Part shown: piece by piece, positions 9,187 to 18,688 of the stretch
Layout of the letters: each line of letters begins with the position of its first letter
Position numbering within the stretch: position 1 is the stretch's first letter
Source of the DNA: Pseudomonadota bacterium
GTDB lineage: Bacteria > Desulfobacterota > Desulfobulbia > Desulfobulbales > Desulfurivibrionaceae
Direction of reading: 5' to 3'
DNA length: 64,000 nt
Assembly: GCA_018830485.1 (NCBI GenBank)
Contig: JAHJRQ010000008.1
Span: forward strand, 62,001-126,000
Program-made: the position numbers and the translations under genes
The notes under the pieces: model-generated
What the model was told of the DNA's origin: nothing
Database searches by the model: none
The model's input: only the letters and a program-made list of their open reading frames with translations

Positions 9187-10077
9187 TCATTTGGCCGTTG
9201 CCGCGGCCTGCTTCGTCTGCAAGGCGGCGGCGCGGGAAGGCACCTGGATAAACTTGACCGGATCAATCAACTTGTCCCGATATTTTATTTCATAATGCAG
9301 ATGGGCCCCGGTACTTCTCCCCGAGTTGCCCACCAGTCCGATGCCCTGCCCTCTGGCCACGGCATCGCCGGTCTTGACAAGCCCCTTCTGCAGGTGGAAA
9401 TAGCTGGTCTGGAATCTGTTGCCGTGATCCACGACGATAAAGTTGCCATGTCCACTGTTATAGCCGCTGGCGACAACAAGGCCGCCCGCCGGGGCAATGA
9501 TCCTGGCGCCGGAGTTGCTTCTGATGTCAACCCCGCTGTGGAAGGCGGGTTGCCCGTTGATGGGATCGAGCCGTCCGCCGAACCGGGAAGTAATGGTTCC
9601 CCGGACCGGCGCGCCCAAAGGCACGGACTGGATGGTATCCACATAATGGTCCACCCTCAGGGTCAGGCCTTCGTAGGAATCCTGAGGCTGCCGGGTGAAA
9701 GGTCCGCCCGCGCCTTTGGCGCTTTCGTGCACTTCGAGATTCACCCCCACCGAGGCGAGGATCGATTCGATAACCCGGCTCTTGTGTTTCAGGTCGGCCA
9801 GGGCGGCGTTCAGCAGGGCCTGCTGCTCCTGCTCCTGCTTGGCGGTCCGCGCCTGCATGCTGGCGTTCGAGGCGACGGTGACGTCCAGCTCCTTTTGCAC
9901 TTGCGCAAGCTGCTTGCGCAAGACGATATTTTCCCCGGAGGAAAACCAACCGAAGCCGCTGCCGAACAGGAGAAAACAACAGAGACCCAGCACACCCTTG
10001 ACGGTGTGCCTGGAAAGGGCAAACGAGCGGATTTCTCCCCGCTCGCCGGTCACAATGCAATGTATCTGTTTATCCAT
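9187..10077 (-). CDS. M23 family metallopeptidase with N-terminal TM and coiled coil
   Basis: FHSGVDIRSNSGARIIAPAGGLV...GHGNFIVVDHGN...SGRSTGAHLHYEI. Confidence 0.9.
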   Translation of the reverse strand: MDKQIHCIVTGERGEIRSFALSRHTVKGVLGLCCFLLFGSGFGWFSSGENIVLRKQLAQVQKELDVTVASNASMQARTAKQEQEQQALLNAALADLKHKSRVIESILASVGVNLEVHESAKGAGGPFTRQPQDSYEGLTLRVDHYVDTIQSVPLGAPVRGTITSRFGGRLDPINGQPAFHSGVDIRSNSGARIIAPAGGLVVASGYNSGHGNFIVVDHGNRFQTSYFHLQKGLVKTGDAVARGQGIGLVGNSGRSTGAHLHYEIKYRDKLIDPVKFIQVPSRAAALQTKQAAATAK

Positions 10078-10377
10078 GCGGCAGAGGCCCTCTCTGGTTT
10101 GCTGTCCGGCGGTCAAACCGTGCCCGCGCCCACGGCAACCGGCCATGGCGCGAAAACTATCTCCTCGAAAAATGAGGGAAATTTACTACGGCTTGGGAAG
10201 AGAGTACCAGGAATGAGAAAGGCAAACCAGATTTTTTTTGGCCCTTTGCGCAGGGGGGTCCGCAACCCTTTGTCTTCCTTGCCTTTGACCTGGATATTTT
10301 TTGTCTCTTGTCTCTTCTCCTGAAACAGGCTATGCATATTTTCAGATACGCAACACTTTCTTCTTTCCCTCTTTCCT

Positions 10378-10929
10378 TTGCCACGATCTATGCGCAAACC
10401 AAACCGCTCCCCAGGGCAGGCAGAGCCCGTTGTCAGGGGCACGAAAAAAAAGGCGGGTAAACAGCCCATCCGCAAACTGACGGCCGGCGAGGATCTGGGC
10501 GTTCTTTTTTGCCAGGACAAGGAAAACGCCCCCCCGCACAGCTTCGCCAGCGCCCTGGCGAGCGGGATTCCCGCCGCAACCCTTACCGAGATCCTCACTG
10601 AAAAAGAGGAACTGCCAACCCCTGCCCAAACGTTGCAAGCAACGATACGAAGCTCTCCCCCGCCCCAGGAGAGGCTCGATCTCCATGGCTGCACCGGTTC
10701 CGAGGCGGAAATACAAACGGAAAATTTCCTGGCCCGGGCCCGGCGCAATCATCTGCAAACCGTCCTGGTCATAACCGGCAAGGGGCTCCACTCGCCGGAA
10801 GGGTCGGTGCTCAAGGACGTCATCGAGTCCCGGCTGAAGATCATGAAAAGCAAGGGAACGATCCTCGCCTATCTCTGGGAAAAAAAGGACCGGGAAAAAA
10901 GCGGGGCACTGCTCGTCTACCTGCCCTGA
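10378..10929 (+). CDS. Smr/MutS2 C-terminal domain protein
   Basis: [48 protein letters not shown]. Confidence 0.85.
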   Translation: MPRSMRKPNRSPGQAEPVVRGTKKKAGKQPIRKLTAGEDLGVLFCQDKENAPPHSFASALASGIPAATLTEILTEKEELPTPAQTLQATIRSSPPPQERLDLHGCTGSEAEIQTENFLARARRNHLQTVLVITGKGLHSPEGSVLKDVIESRLKIMKSKGTILAYLWEKKDREKSGALLVYLP

Positions 10930-10953
10930 ATTGCAACCATAAGGATTACTGCC

Positions 10954-11172
10954 ATGCCCCTCCATCAGGTCGCTGTTTTCAACCCCTTCCCCTTTGTCGT
11001 CGGCCAGAGGATTCACATTGCCGGGGGTCTGCGCAGCGGCGACTGGCAGGTGATCGGCCTGGACGAACGCAAGGTCCGGCTCCGATGCCCGGTTTCCGGC
11101 CGCGAGGTGGAGTGGGACCGCTTCTGCTATCTTGCCGAGAGCCGAGAGCAGGAATGGCCCATGCCGCGCTGA
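10954..11172 (+). CDS. Small hypothetical protein
   Basis: 72-aa ORF in same direction with RBS-like aaggatt. Confidence 0.5.
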   Translation: MPLHQVAVFNPFPFVVGQRIHIAGGLRSGDWQVIGLDERKVRLRCPVSGREVEWDRFCYLAESREQEWPMPR

Positions 11173-11285
11173 CATTTCCAGCCATCGCCCCCTTGACTTG
11201 CATGCGGCCCGAATTATATTTTGTGACACCTACCAGGGGTGCGCGAACGGCTGCACATGCACACAAACAGGCAACGAGGACATCC

Positions 11286-12131
11286 ATGGGAAACACGATA
11301 AAAACAGGCATGCTGATGGCGGCCTTGACCGCCCTCTTCATGGTGGCCGGACAGGCCATGGGCGGCCAAAGCGGCATGACCGTCGCCCTGCTCATGGCCC
11401 TGGCAATGAATTTTTTCGCCTACTGGTTCAGCGACAAGCTGGCCCTGAAAATGGGCGGCGCTCGGGAGATCGAGCAGAGCGAGGCGCCGGTGCTGCACAG
11501 CCTGGTTGCGGGGCTGGCGATGCGGGCGGGACTGCCCAAGCCCCGCGTCTATGTCATCGACAGCGACACCCCCAACGCCTTTGCCACGGGCAGAAACCCT
11601 GCCCATGCCGCGGTGGCCGTAACGCGTGGATTGATGACCATCCTGACCCGCGATGAGCTGGAAGGGGTGCTGGCCCATGAACTGGCCCATATCAAGAACC
11701 GCGATATCCTGATCAGCTCCATGGCCGCGGTCATGGCCGGGGCCATCAGCTCCCTGGCCACCATGACCCAATGGGCCATGCTCTTCGGCATGGGCAGAAG
11801 CGCCGACGACGAGGACAACGGCGGGATGCTCGGCACCATCGTGATGATGATCATCGCCCCCATCGGCGCGGCCCTGATCCAGATGGCCATCTCCCGCAGC
11901 CGCGAATACCTGGCCGACGCCACCGGCGCCCAAATCTGCGGCCACCCGTCCTCGCTGGCCAACGCGCTCAAGCGCCTTGAAGAGGTCAACCATCAGCGCC
12001 CCATGGAGGTCAACCCGGCCACGGCCCAGATGTACATCGTCAACCCGCTCTCCGCCGGGACTCTGGCCAACCTGTTCAGCACCCATCCGCCCATGCAGGA
12101 ACGGATTCGCCGCCTTCTCGCCATCCGTTGA
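11286..12131 (+). CDS. htpX: Zinc metalloprotease HtpX
   Basis: [37 protein letters not shown] zinc motif; [11 protein letters not shown]. Confidence 0.95.
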   Translation: MGNTIKTGMLMAALTALFMVAGQAMGGQSGMTVALLMALAMNFFAYWFSDKLALKMGGAREIEQSEAPVLHSLVAGLAMRAGLPKPRVYVIDSDTPNAFATGRNPAHAAVAVTRGLMTILTRDELEGVLAHELAHIKNRDILISSMAAVMAGAISSLATMTQWAMLFGMGRSADDEDNGGMLGTIVMMIIAPIGAALIQMAISRSREYLADATGAQICGHPSSLANALKRLEEVNHQRPMEVNPATAQMYIVNPLSAGTLANLFSTHPPMQERIRRLLAIR

Positions 12132-12134
12132 GCC

Positions 12135-12749
12135 ATGCCCCACGCCTCCCCCATCACCACCATCCTCTTCGACTATGGCGGCGTTTTGGCCGAAGAGGGA
12201 TTCACCCTGGGGCTTGAGGTCATGGCCAGGGAAAACCGTCTTGACCCGGCTGAATTTTTCCGCACCGGTGTCGAAGCCATCTACAGTTGCGGCTACGTCA
12301 CGGGCAAGGCCACGGAACAGGCCTACTGGAAACTGCTCCGCAACCAAACCGGCATCAAAGGCGAAGACCCGACGCTGACCGAAACCATTCTCAGCCGCTT
12401 CATCCTGCGACCCAGGATGATTGGCGCGGTCCGCGCCCTGCGGAAACAGGGGCTGAACCCGGTCATCCTCAGCGACCAGACCGACTGGCTTGACCGCCTC
12501 GACACGCGCCAGCCGTTCTTCCAGGAATTCAGCCGGGTCTTCAACAGCTTTCATCTCGGGAAAACCAAGCGCGAGCCGAGCCTGTTCACCGACGTCCTCG
12601 CAACCCTCAAGGTCGAACCCGGGCAAACTCTCTTTGTGGATGACAACCCGGGCCACATTGCAAGGGCGGCGGCCCTTGGCCTGAAAACCCATCTGTTCCG
12701 GAGCGAGGAGCTGTTTTTTGCCGACCTTGCCCGGCTCGGCCTGGCCTGA
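12135..12749 (+). CDS. HAD family hydrolase
   Basis: ILFDYGGVL; VILSDQTDW; FVDDNPGHIARAAALGLKT. Confidence 0.88.
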   Translation: MPHASPITTILFDYGGVLAEEGFTLGLEVMARENRLDPAEFFRTGVEAIYSCGYVTGKATEQAYWKLLRNQTGIKGEDPTLTETILSRFILRPRMIGAVRALRKQGLNPVILSDQTDWLDRLDTRQPFFQEFSRVFNSFHLGKTKREPSLFTDVLATLKVEPGQTLFVDDNPGHIARAAALGLKTHLFRSEELFFADLARLGLA

Positions 12750-12786
12750 AGCGGGCCGGAAAATTGAGGAGAAGGAGCAGGACGGA

Positions 12787-13182
12787 GTGCTGGACCGCAA
12801 AAAACTCGCCGTTATCCATATAGTCAAAAAGGAGCTGGGCGCAAGCGACCAGGAATACCGCGACACCCTGGAGAAGGTGGCAGGTGTCCGCTCGGCCAGG
12901 GATCTGGACGATGCCGGCTTCCAAAGGCTCATGCGCTATTTTGCCAGAAGCGGCCATTATCGCGCCAGCCGGGAAGGCATCACCTTCCGGCAGAGGATGT
13001 ACATCAAGCACCTGGTGGACGACCTTGCCTGGGACGCCAACCATTACGCCAATTTCCTGAAAAAATACTACAAGACCGGGGAAACAGAGACGCTATCCAA
13101 GACAGAGGCCGGCAAGGTGATCGAATCACTGAAGCATATTCTGGCCGGACGCAGAAAATTGGAAGGAGAAGGACAACAATGA
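12787..13182 (+). CDS. GemA/DUF1018 (phage Mu gp16-like) regulatory protein
   Basis: KKLAVIHIVKKELGASDQEYRDTLEKVAGVRSARDLDDAGFQRLMRYF; GTG start. Confidence 0.75.
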   Translation: MLDRKKLAVIHIVKKELGASDQEYRDTLEKVAGVRSARDLDDAGFQRLMRYFARSGHYRASREGITFRQRMYIKHLVDDLAWDANHYANFLKKYYKTGETETLSKTEAGKVIESLKHILAGRRKLEGEGQQ

Positions 13183-13529
13183 CGGCATTCAAGGATGAAT
13201 GGGATCTGGGCATGGCGCTTGAGGTTCTGCACAGCGAAACCGTGGACGGCAAGCTGTGGAGCGAGGCGGTGAAATGGCTGTTTCTCTTTGGCCCCCCGCC
13301 GATCCGGGAGATGATCAGTCAGGCCTCGAGCATTGCCACCGGCGAATTTTTTCCCGAACTTTCCCCAATCGGCTACACCGACGGGGGGGAACCCCTGTAC
13401 GACATCAAGAAACTTGCCGAAAGCCTGGGGATGAGCGAAGAGGAGGCCTTGGCCAAGATGGCGGAACTGGAAGCGGAACACGATATCCAGAGCCTGTATG
13501 ACGCGCCACGGGCGCGCAGCATCCAGTAG
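13179..13529 (+). CDS. Hypothetical protein coupled to GemA-like gene
   Basis: ATG overlaps upstream stop; RBS ggagaagga. Confidence 0.65.
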   Translation: MTAFKDEWDLGMALEVLHSETVDGKLWSEAVKWLFLFGPPPIREMISQASSIATGEFFPELSPIGYTDGGEPLYDIKKLAESLGMSEEEALAKMAELEAEHDIQSLYDAPRARSIQ

Positions 13530-13536
13530 GCAGGAT

Positions 13537-14001
13537 TCAGAAGACGAGGCCGCCCCGCCGTTTGTCCCTGGCCAGCACCCGGTCCAGGGAAAGCATCCCC
13601 CCGCCCCGCACAACAAGGGCCAGGGCGATCCCCAGCACCAGGAGATGGTATTCATACCCCTCGCCCTGCTGCTGCCCGAACCAGTTCATGAAAAACCCAT
13701 GCTGGAGATGGTTCATTTTCAGGCAGATGGCGATGGCTACGCCGATGGCCAGGGCCCACACCCTGGTAAAAAGGCCGAGCACCAGGAGCAGCGACCCGAA
13801 CACCTCGGACATCAGCAAAAGAATAATGGCCCAGAACGGAAAGCCCATGGCGGAAAAAGCACTGACCGTTGCGCCGTAGCCGGGTCCCCCGAACCAGCCG
13901 AGAACCTTTTGCGCGCCGTGGGGGAAGATCACCACCCCCAGAGCCAGACGGATCAGGAGTTGCGCAGGGCTGTTATCTGTCGCTGCCAGGGTTTTCACCA
14001 T
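13537..14001 (-). CDS. DoxX family membrane protein
   Basis: LLIRLALGVVIFPHGAQKVLGWFGGPGYGATVSAFSAMGFPFWA. Confidence 0.88.
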   Translation of the reverse strand: MVKTLAATDNSPAQLLIRLALGVVIFPHGAQKVLGWFGGPGYGATVSAFSAMGFPFWAIILLLMSEVFGSLLLVLGLFTRVWALAIGVAIAICLKMNHLQHGFFMNWFGQQQGEGYEYHLLVLGIALALVVRGGGMLSLDRVLARDKRRGGLVF

Positions 14002-14376
14002 CTCCAAACCTCTCAATAAAAACCGGTTGTACTTGAAGTGCCGGATTGCCATGGAGAGAGCGGCTTGCGCCCCGGAATCCAGAAAATGAGACAATTTATC
14101 AACATACCCCTTCACCCGCGAAATTTCCAGTTGAAAAACTTGGAACCGTCTCGGCAAACAGGGAAATTTCGCACAATGGGCATGGCTTTTTATTTTTTTT
14201 TCAGGTAAGTTGAAAAAGTTTTCCCAAAGAGCGGAAATGCAACGGATGTCAGATATCGCCACCACGAGGCCTCCCCCCTTTCCGGGCCGGAATGCCTCCC
14301 GTTTTCGCAGGAAAAACCATTGCCCGACCATTGCCGCGCCCCGGATGATGACACAGTGAACCACGAGGAGAGCACA

Positions 14377-15303
14377 TTGAACGCCCAATTCCGTTATTTT
14401 TTCCTGCCTTTGGCCATGCTTCTTTTTCTTGTTGCCGGTTGCGGCATAATGAAAGAGGAGGCAAGCACCTCGGAAAAAATACCCGCAGGGGCAGGAACAA
14501 AAATCACCGGCGCGGAACTGATCGATCTTCTTTCGGACAACACCATTTCCATCCATGAATACGGCGAAACCGCAACCATCGCGATGTACGCCAGCGGCAA
14601 GATGTACGCAGTGAAAAGCAAAACGGAGAAAAATGACGGGACCTGGTCAACGGAAGACGACAAACTCTGCCTCCGATTCAAGCGCTGGGGCTTCGGCGAC
14701 GAGATCTGCTACGATGTGTTTCGCAAAGGGGAAGAGTATCACCTGTATACGAAGAGCGGCATAAAATCGAGTTATTTCACCATAACCCCCGGGGTTAAAG
14801 AAAGGCCGGCAGAGAAAAGCGCGGCCGCCAAGCGGAGGCAGCCAAGCAGCCGGACCGCCGCCACCACCTCTCCCGATGTGGTGATTGAGGAACCGGTCGC
14901 CCCGCCGGTATCCACCCCGACAATCCAGGAGACCAACCAGACCTCCAGCCCGCAAGCGGCCAACCGGGATCTGGGCATGATCTACCGCGGCATGAGCCAG
15001 AACTGCCCGGGCTGCAACCTGCAGGGCGCCAACCTGGCCGAAGCCAGCCTGATACGGGCCAACCTGGCCGGGGCCAATCTCACAAACGCCACCCTCGTCA
15101 AGGCCAACCTCAAATGGGCAAACCTGAAGGGGGCTAATCTGACTAGCGCCGATCTCTCCGGCGCCAACCTGGCCGGGGCGGATCTGGCCGGAGCCAACCT
15201 GGAGCGCGCCGACCTGACCGGGGCCAACCTCGAACAAGCCAACCTCCGGGGCGCGACAATCACCGGCGCCATCGGCCTTGACCTGAAAAAGGCGATCCGC
15301 TAG
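14377..15303 (+). CDS. Pentapeptide-repeat lipoprotein
   Basis: TTG start with GAGGAG RBS; lipobox LFLVAGC; C-terminal A(D/N)LxxANL repeats. Confidence 0.8.
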   Translation: MNAQFRYFFLPLAMLLFLVAGCGIMKEEASTSEKIPAGAGTKITGAELIDLLSDNTISIHEYGETATIAMYASGKMYAVKSKTEKNDGTWSTEDDKLCLRFKRWGFGDEICYDVFRKGEEYHLYTKSGIKSSYFTITPGVKERPAEKSAAAKRRQPSSRTAATTSPDVVIEEPVAPPVSTPTIQETNQTSSPQAANRDLGMIYRGMSQNCPGCNLQGANLAEASLIRANLAGANLTNATLVKANLKWANLKGANLTSADLSGANLAGADLAGANLERADLTGANLEQANLRGATITGAIGLDLKKAIR

Positions 15304-15337
15304 AGCCGCCGGCGTCCTTTCCGCCGGATAAAAAAAA

Positions 15338-15368
15338 CCGCAGCAGTGCGGCGCACGCTGCGGTTCAC
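15338..15368. terminator. Hairpin ACCGCAGC...GCTGCGGT
   Basis: Inverted repeat downstream of the pentapeptide gene. Confidence 0.5.
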
Positions 15369-15455
15369 GGCAATGACGGCAAGAGCGCGGGTCACCCCCT
15401 CACCCCCACCCCTGATACTTTTCGCCTCCGAACCTGATCCCGGCCCGGAGCCATC

Positions 15456-15713
15456 TCACTTGGCCCGGCGCACCGCCCTGGTCATGGCCGGCCACTGCCG
15501 CGGCGCCAGGCACAGAAAGGGATAGAGCAGCCAGCGCAGCTTGCCGAGGCGGGCAACGGTCACATCCTTGCACCGGCAGCAATCGCAGGAGGCGGCAAGA
15601 TCCTTTTCCTCGCCGAGCCATTGATGCTGGTACAGCAAAAATACATGGGAATTGGCCTTGGCGCATTCCTCGCACAGCCACTGAACGGTTCCGTTTATCT
15701 GCCACTTCTGCAT
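15456..15713 (-). CDS. Cys-rich small protein (possible metal ribbon)
   Basis: WLCEECAKANSHVF...CDCCRCKDVTVARLGKLRWL. Confidence 0.6.
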   Translation of the reverse strand: MQKWQINGTVQWLCEECAKANSHVFLLYQHQWLGEEKDLAASCDCCRCKDVTVARLGKLRWLLYPFLCLAPRQWPAMTRAVRRAK

Positions 15714-15966
15714 TCGCGGTTTCCTTCCTGAGTCCTGATCGTTTTCCAGCCATTCCGAAGCAATACTGCCAACATCACAACTATCGGTATCCTTTCTCTT
15801 TTCTTTAATATTTCCACACCCGGCCACCATTTTTTGCCCTCGGCGGGAAACAGGCGGCAAAAGCCCCTTATTCTCTTTGCCCTGCGGTCCGATATGGATT
15901 GCAAGGGGGCAAGCTTCCCGGCCTTAAGGCCACAGAGCCGCCGGCGCGGCGGCTAAAGGAGGAACC

Positions 15967-16389
15967 ATGCACGAAACAGATCGACTCGGGCTCCTGGCGG
16001 GGCTTCCCACCGAATGCTGCGAACTGAACCATGGTCCCGGCACCAGCCGCGAAGACTTCCCGGCGGTGGATTACCTTGTCATGCCCTTTGGCTATTGCGA
16101 AAACGAGATCACCGAAATCTCGGTCCGCGAAATGGTCATCCCGGTGTGCGGGGAATGCGCCGCAGCCTTGGCCGGTGAGGAATGGACCCTGCTCTACTGC
16201 TTCGAATGCTGCAGTTGCCAGTGGGTGGCCAGGGCGTTTGCCAAAAACCGCTACCGCCACCACATTCTCTGGCTGCGGGGCTGTCCGCATTGCGCCCGGC
16301 AGTTCGGCGGCTTATATTTCACCGATCTCAGCGCCCTTGCCGGGGTGCCGACCTTCCTGAGCCGGCAGCCCGCGGTCATGGCCGCCTGA
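15967..16389 (+). CDS. Cys-rich hypothetical protein with zinc-ribbon-like motifs
   Basis: VCGECAAAL...CFECCSCQWV...CPHCARQFGG; RBS aaaggagg. Confidence 0.7.
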   Translation: MHETDRLGLLAGLPTECCELNHGPGTSREDFPAVDYLVMPFGYCENEITEISVREMVIPVCGECAAALAGEEWTLLYCFECCSCQWVARAFAKNRYRHHILWLRGCPHCARQFGGLYFTDLSALAGVPTFLSRQPAVMAA

Positions 16390-16415
16390 GGTTTCGGCGG
16401 AGACAGGGGGGCCGG

Positions 16416-17207
16416 TCACCCATCCTTGCCCAGGTAAGTCCGCGCCCCCAGGTAACACCCTTCGTAATAGCCGTTGCGCAGCGAACTCTGCCGAATGGTC
16501 TCCCCTTTTTTGGGCGCGTGGATGAACCTGCCGTTTCCGGTATAGATCCCCACATGGGATACCGTGCTATTCCCGTTGGTGGCAAAAAACACCAGATCAC
16601 CGGGGGCGAGGTCTTCACGGTCCACCGGGATTCCCGCCTGGAACTGGGCCCTGGAATTACGCGGCAGATTGAGGCCGTTGAGCTTGTAGGTGGTCATGGT
16701 CAGCCCGCTGCAATCAAAGCCCGTTTCCGCCGACTCCCCGCCCCATTCATAGGCAATGCCGAGAAACCCCTGCGCGGTGCTCACCAGCATCCTGCGCAAG
16801 GCGGCGTCCTCGTAGTGGCGGAAGCGGGCGGCGGCATATTCCCCCGGCGCGACCAGATAGTATGCCTCAATCACCCCGGCCTTGCGCAACCGCGCGGCCT
16901 GGGAAGCCGCTTCCTTCCGCGAGGGATAATCCCCGAACCGCACCTTGTACAAGCCGTCGGCATGGCGGTAATAATAGGCGTCAAGCCCCAGGGCATCGAG
17001 TTTTTGCATCAACCGGACCGCGTTATCCAGCTTGGCAAAGGCGCCGACCTGGATGGTGTGCCCCAGCAAGGCCAGTTCCTTTTTCGAAGCTGTCCGGGCC
17101 GCGCCTCCATCTTCCGGCCGGATCGGAGCGCAGCCGGCAAGCCCAGCCAGAAAAACGATCAGCAGCAGCCAGCGGACCATCCCGCCCCCTCGCCCAATCG
17201 TGCTCAC
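16416..17207 (-). CDS. NlpC/P60 (C40) peptidase lipoprotein with SPOR domain
   Basis: Lipobox LAGLAGC; SPOR region; YEWGGESAETGFDCSGLTMTTY...LVFFATNGNSTVSHVGIYTGNGRFIHAPKKG. Confidence 0.9.
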   Translation of the reverse strand: MSTIGRGGGMVRWLLLIVFLAGLAGCAPIRPEDGGAARTASKKELALLGHTIQVGAFAKLDNAVRLMQKLDALGLDAYYYRHADGLYKVRFGDYPSRKEAASQAARLRKAGVIEAYYLVAPGEYAAARFRHYEDAALRRMLVSTAQGFLGIAYEWGGESAETGFDCSGLTMTTYKLNGLNLPRNSRAQFQAGIPVDREDLAPGDLVFFATNGNSTVSHVGIYTGNGRFIHAPKKGETIRQSSLRNGYYEGCYLGARTYLGKDG

Positions 17208-18211
17208 GAAGCCACCTCTTTCGTGGCCGGGCCGTAATCCGCCAGCGCGGCGCCAAGCTCCCCGCGCACCGCATCAACCAGTTCCTTGGGGGCAAGAACC
17301 TTTGCCCCGCTGCCCCAGGACAACACCCAGCGCCTGACCTCGTAGAGGTGGAGGGCAGGAAAACCGAGCACCACACCCCCGTCTTTTTCCCGGACCAGGG
17401 TCTGCCCGGGATGCCATTCCCGCTCCAGAACGTAGGGGGCATGCTCCCTGGAAAACCGGATCTTCACCGCCACCTCCCGCTCCCCGCTGAAAATACCGAA
17501 CTGAGTCCCGCCATAGCGCGCATGGTCGAACCCCTCGGGCACGGAAAACCTGTCGGCAAGGAGCTGGACCGTTTCGATTCTGGACATGGCAAAGGTGACA
17601 ATGGCGCCCCGCCTGTGGCAATGGCCGATGAGGTACCACTCCCCCTGGTAGCGCGTCAGATGGTAGGGATCAACCCGGCGCTCGGTGCTCTCACGCCCGC
17701 CTGGTTTGCGATAGGAGATGGCCACCGTCCGGTTGTCCCCCAAACCCGCCGACACCGCCTCCCACACCTCCGGCGCAAGCCGGGTTTGCCGCTCCGGGAT
17801 CACCGAGAGCTTGTCTTCCACCCAGCCGGGATGGATGGAGACCGTCTCGGGCAGGCAATCCTCGATTTTGCGGAACACCTTCCGGAGCTTGCGGTATATG
17901 GGCGTATCCTCATGCATCCGCAGGGCTTTTTCCGCGATGCAGATGGCGAACAGATCGCTTTCGTTCAAGGAGATGGCGGGCAGGGCGTAATTTTCCTCGG
18001 TGTAGTAATAGCCCCGCTTCGCAGCATCGTAGGCAATGGGCGCATCCCGCTGACTGCGCAGATAGTCGATATCCCGCAGGATGCTCTTGGCGCTCACCTC
18101 ATATTCGGCCGCCATGGAGCCGCAGTTGGCCATGATCCCGCTTTTCATCCCCTCGCGGATCTTGCGGTCGATGAAGAGCAGGCGTAAAAGCTGGGTTTTG
18201 TCTTTTGCCAT
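17204..18211 (-). CDS. WYL domain-containing transcriptional regulator
   Basis: N-terminal HTH; VDPYHLTRYQGEWYLIGHCHRRGAIVTFAMSRIETVQLL. Confidence 0.9.
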   Translation of the reverse strand: MAKDKTQLLRLLFIDRKIREGMKSGIMANCGSMAAEYEVSAKSILRDIDYLRSQRDAPIAYDAAKRGYYYTEENYALPAISLNESDLFAICIAEKALRMHEDTPIYRKLRKVFRKIEDCLPETVSIHPGWVEDKLSVIPERQTRLAPEVWEAVSAGLGDNRTVAISYRKPGGRESTERRVDPYHLTRYQGEWYLIGHCHRRGAIVTFAMSRIETVQLLADRFSVPEGFDHARYGGTQFGIFSGEREVAVKIRFSREHAPYVLEREWHPGQTLVREKDGGVVLGFPALHLYEVRRWVLSWGSGAKVLAPKELVDAVRGELGAALADYGPATKEVAS

Positions 18212-18234
18212 ATTGTTTGCAAAAAAAAGTTTAC

Positions 18235-18259
18235 AGGTAGGACACCATTTGTCCTACCT
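18235..18259. promoter_or_regulatory. Perfect palindrome AGGTAGGACA-ccatt-TGTCCTACCT, putative WYL regulator operator
   Basis: 10-bp arms, 5-nt spacer, immediately upstream of the WYL gene. Confidence 0.65.
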
Positions 18260-18320
18260 GGCATGATAGGCTCTGTTCAGGACAAAACACAACCCAACTT
18301 TTTCATCCGGAGGAAAAAAA

Positions 18321-18536
18321 ATGTATCACACAGAGCACGGCTTCACGCAGGGATTTCTCTCCGCCCTTAACCGGTGCATGACAACTTCCTTTTTCACCTC
18401 GCCCCATGGGCCCACAAAGGAGGGTACAAATCACCCCGCTCCGGAGATGGTTCCCAGGAGCCCGAAAATCATTGCCCAGGAAAGATACCTCGCCATCCCC
18501 ACCTTTATCCGGCAAGGCAAAAATCTGGGGTTGTAA
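18321..18536 (+). CDS. Small hypothetical protein divergent from WYL regulator
   Basis: 71-aa ORF preceded by ggaggaaaaaaa; coding status uncertain. Confidence 0.45.
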   Translation: MYHTEHGFTQGFLSALNRCMTTSFFTSPHGPTKEGTNHPAPEMVPRSPKIIAQERYLAIPTFIRQGKNLGL

Positions 18537-18688
18537 AAAAAACGGGGCCCGCAATCGGGCCGCTGCATATTGCCCCGGGCGCGCAGCAACCTTCTTGCCC
18601 CTCGCCGGGCCTTGGCGTATAGTATCGGAAGTGGACCCGCAGTCTGCTCCGAAACCATAACACCCAATGCCGCCAGCCCGAGCCTGCC

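Noticed and set aside
14982-15272. Repetitive minus-strand ORF (RLAPxR repeats)
   Set aside because: Antisense of the pentapeptide repeat region.
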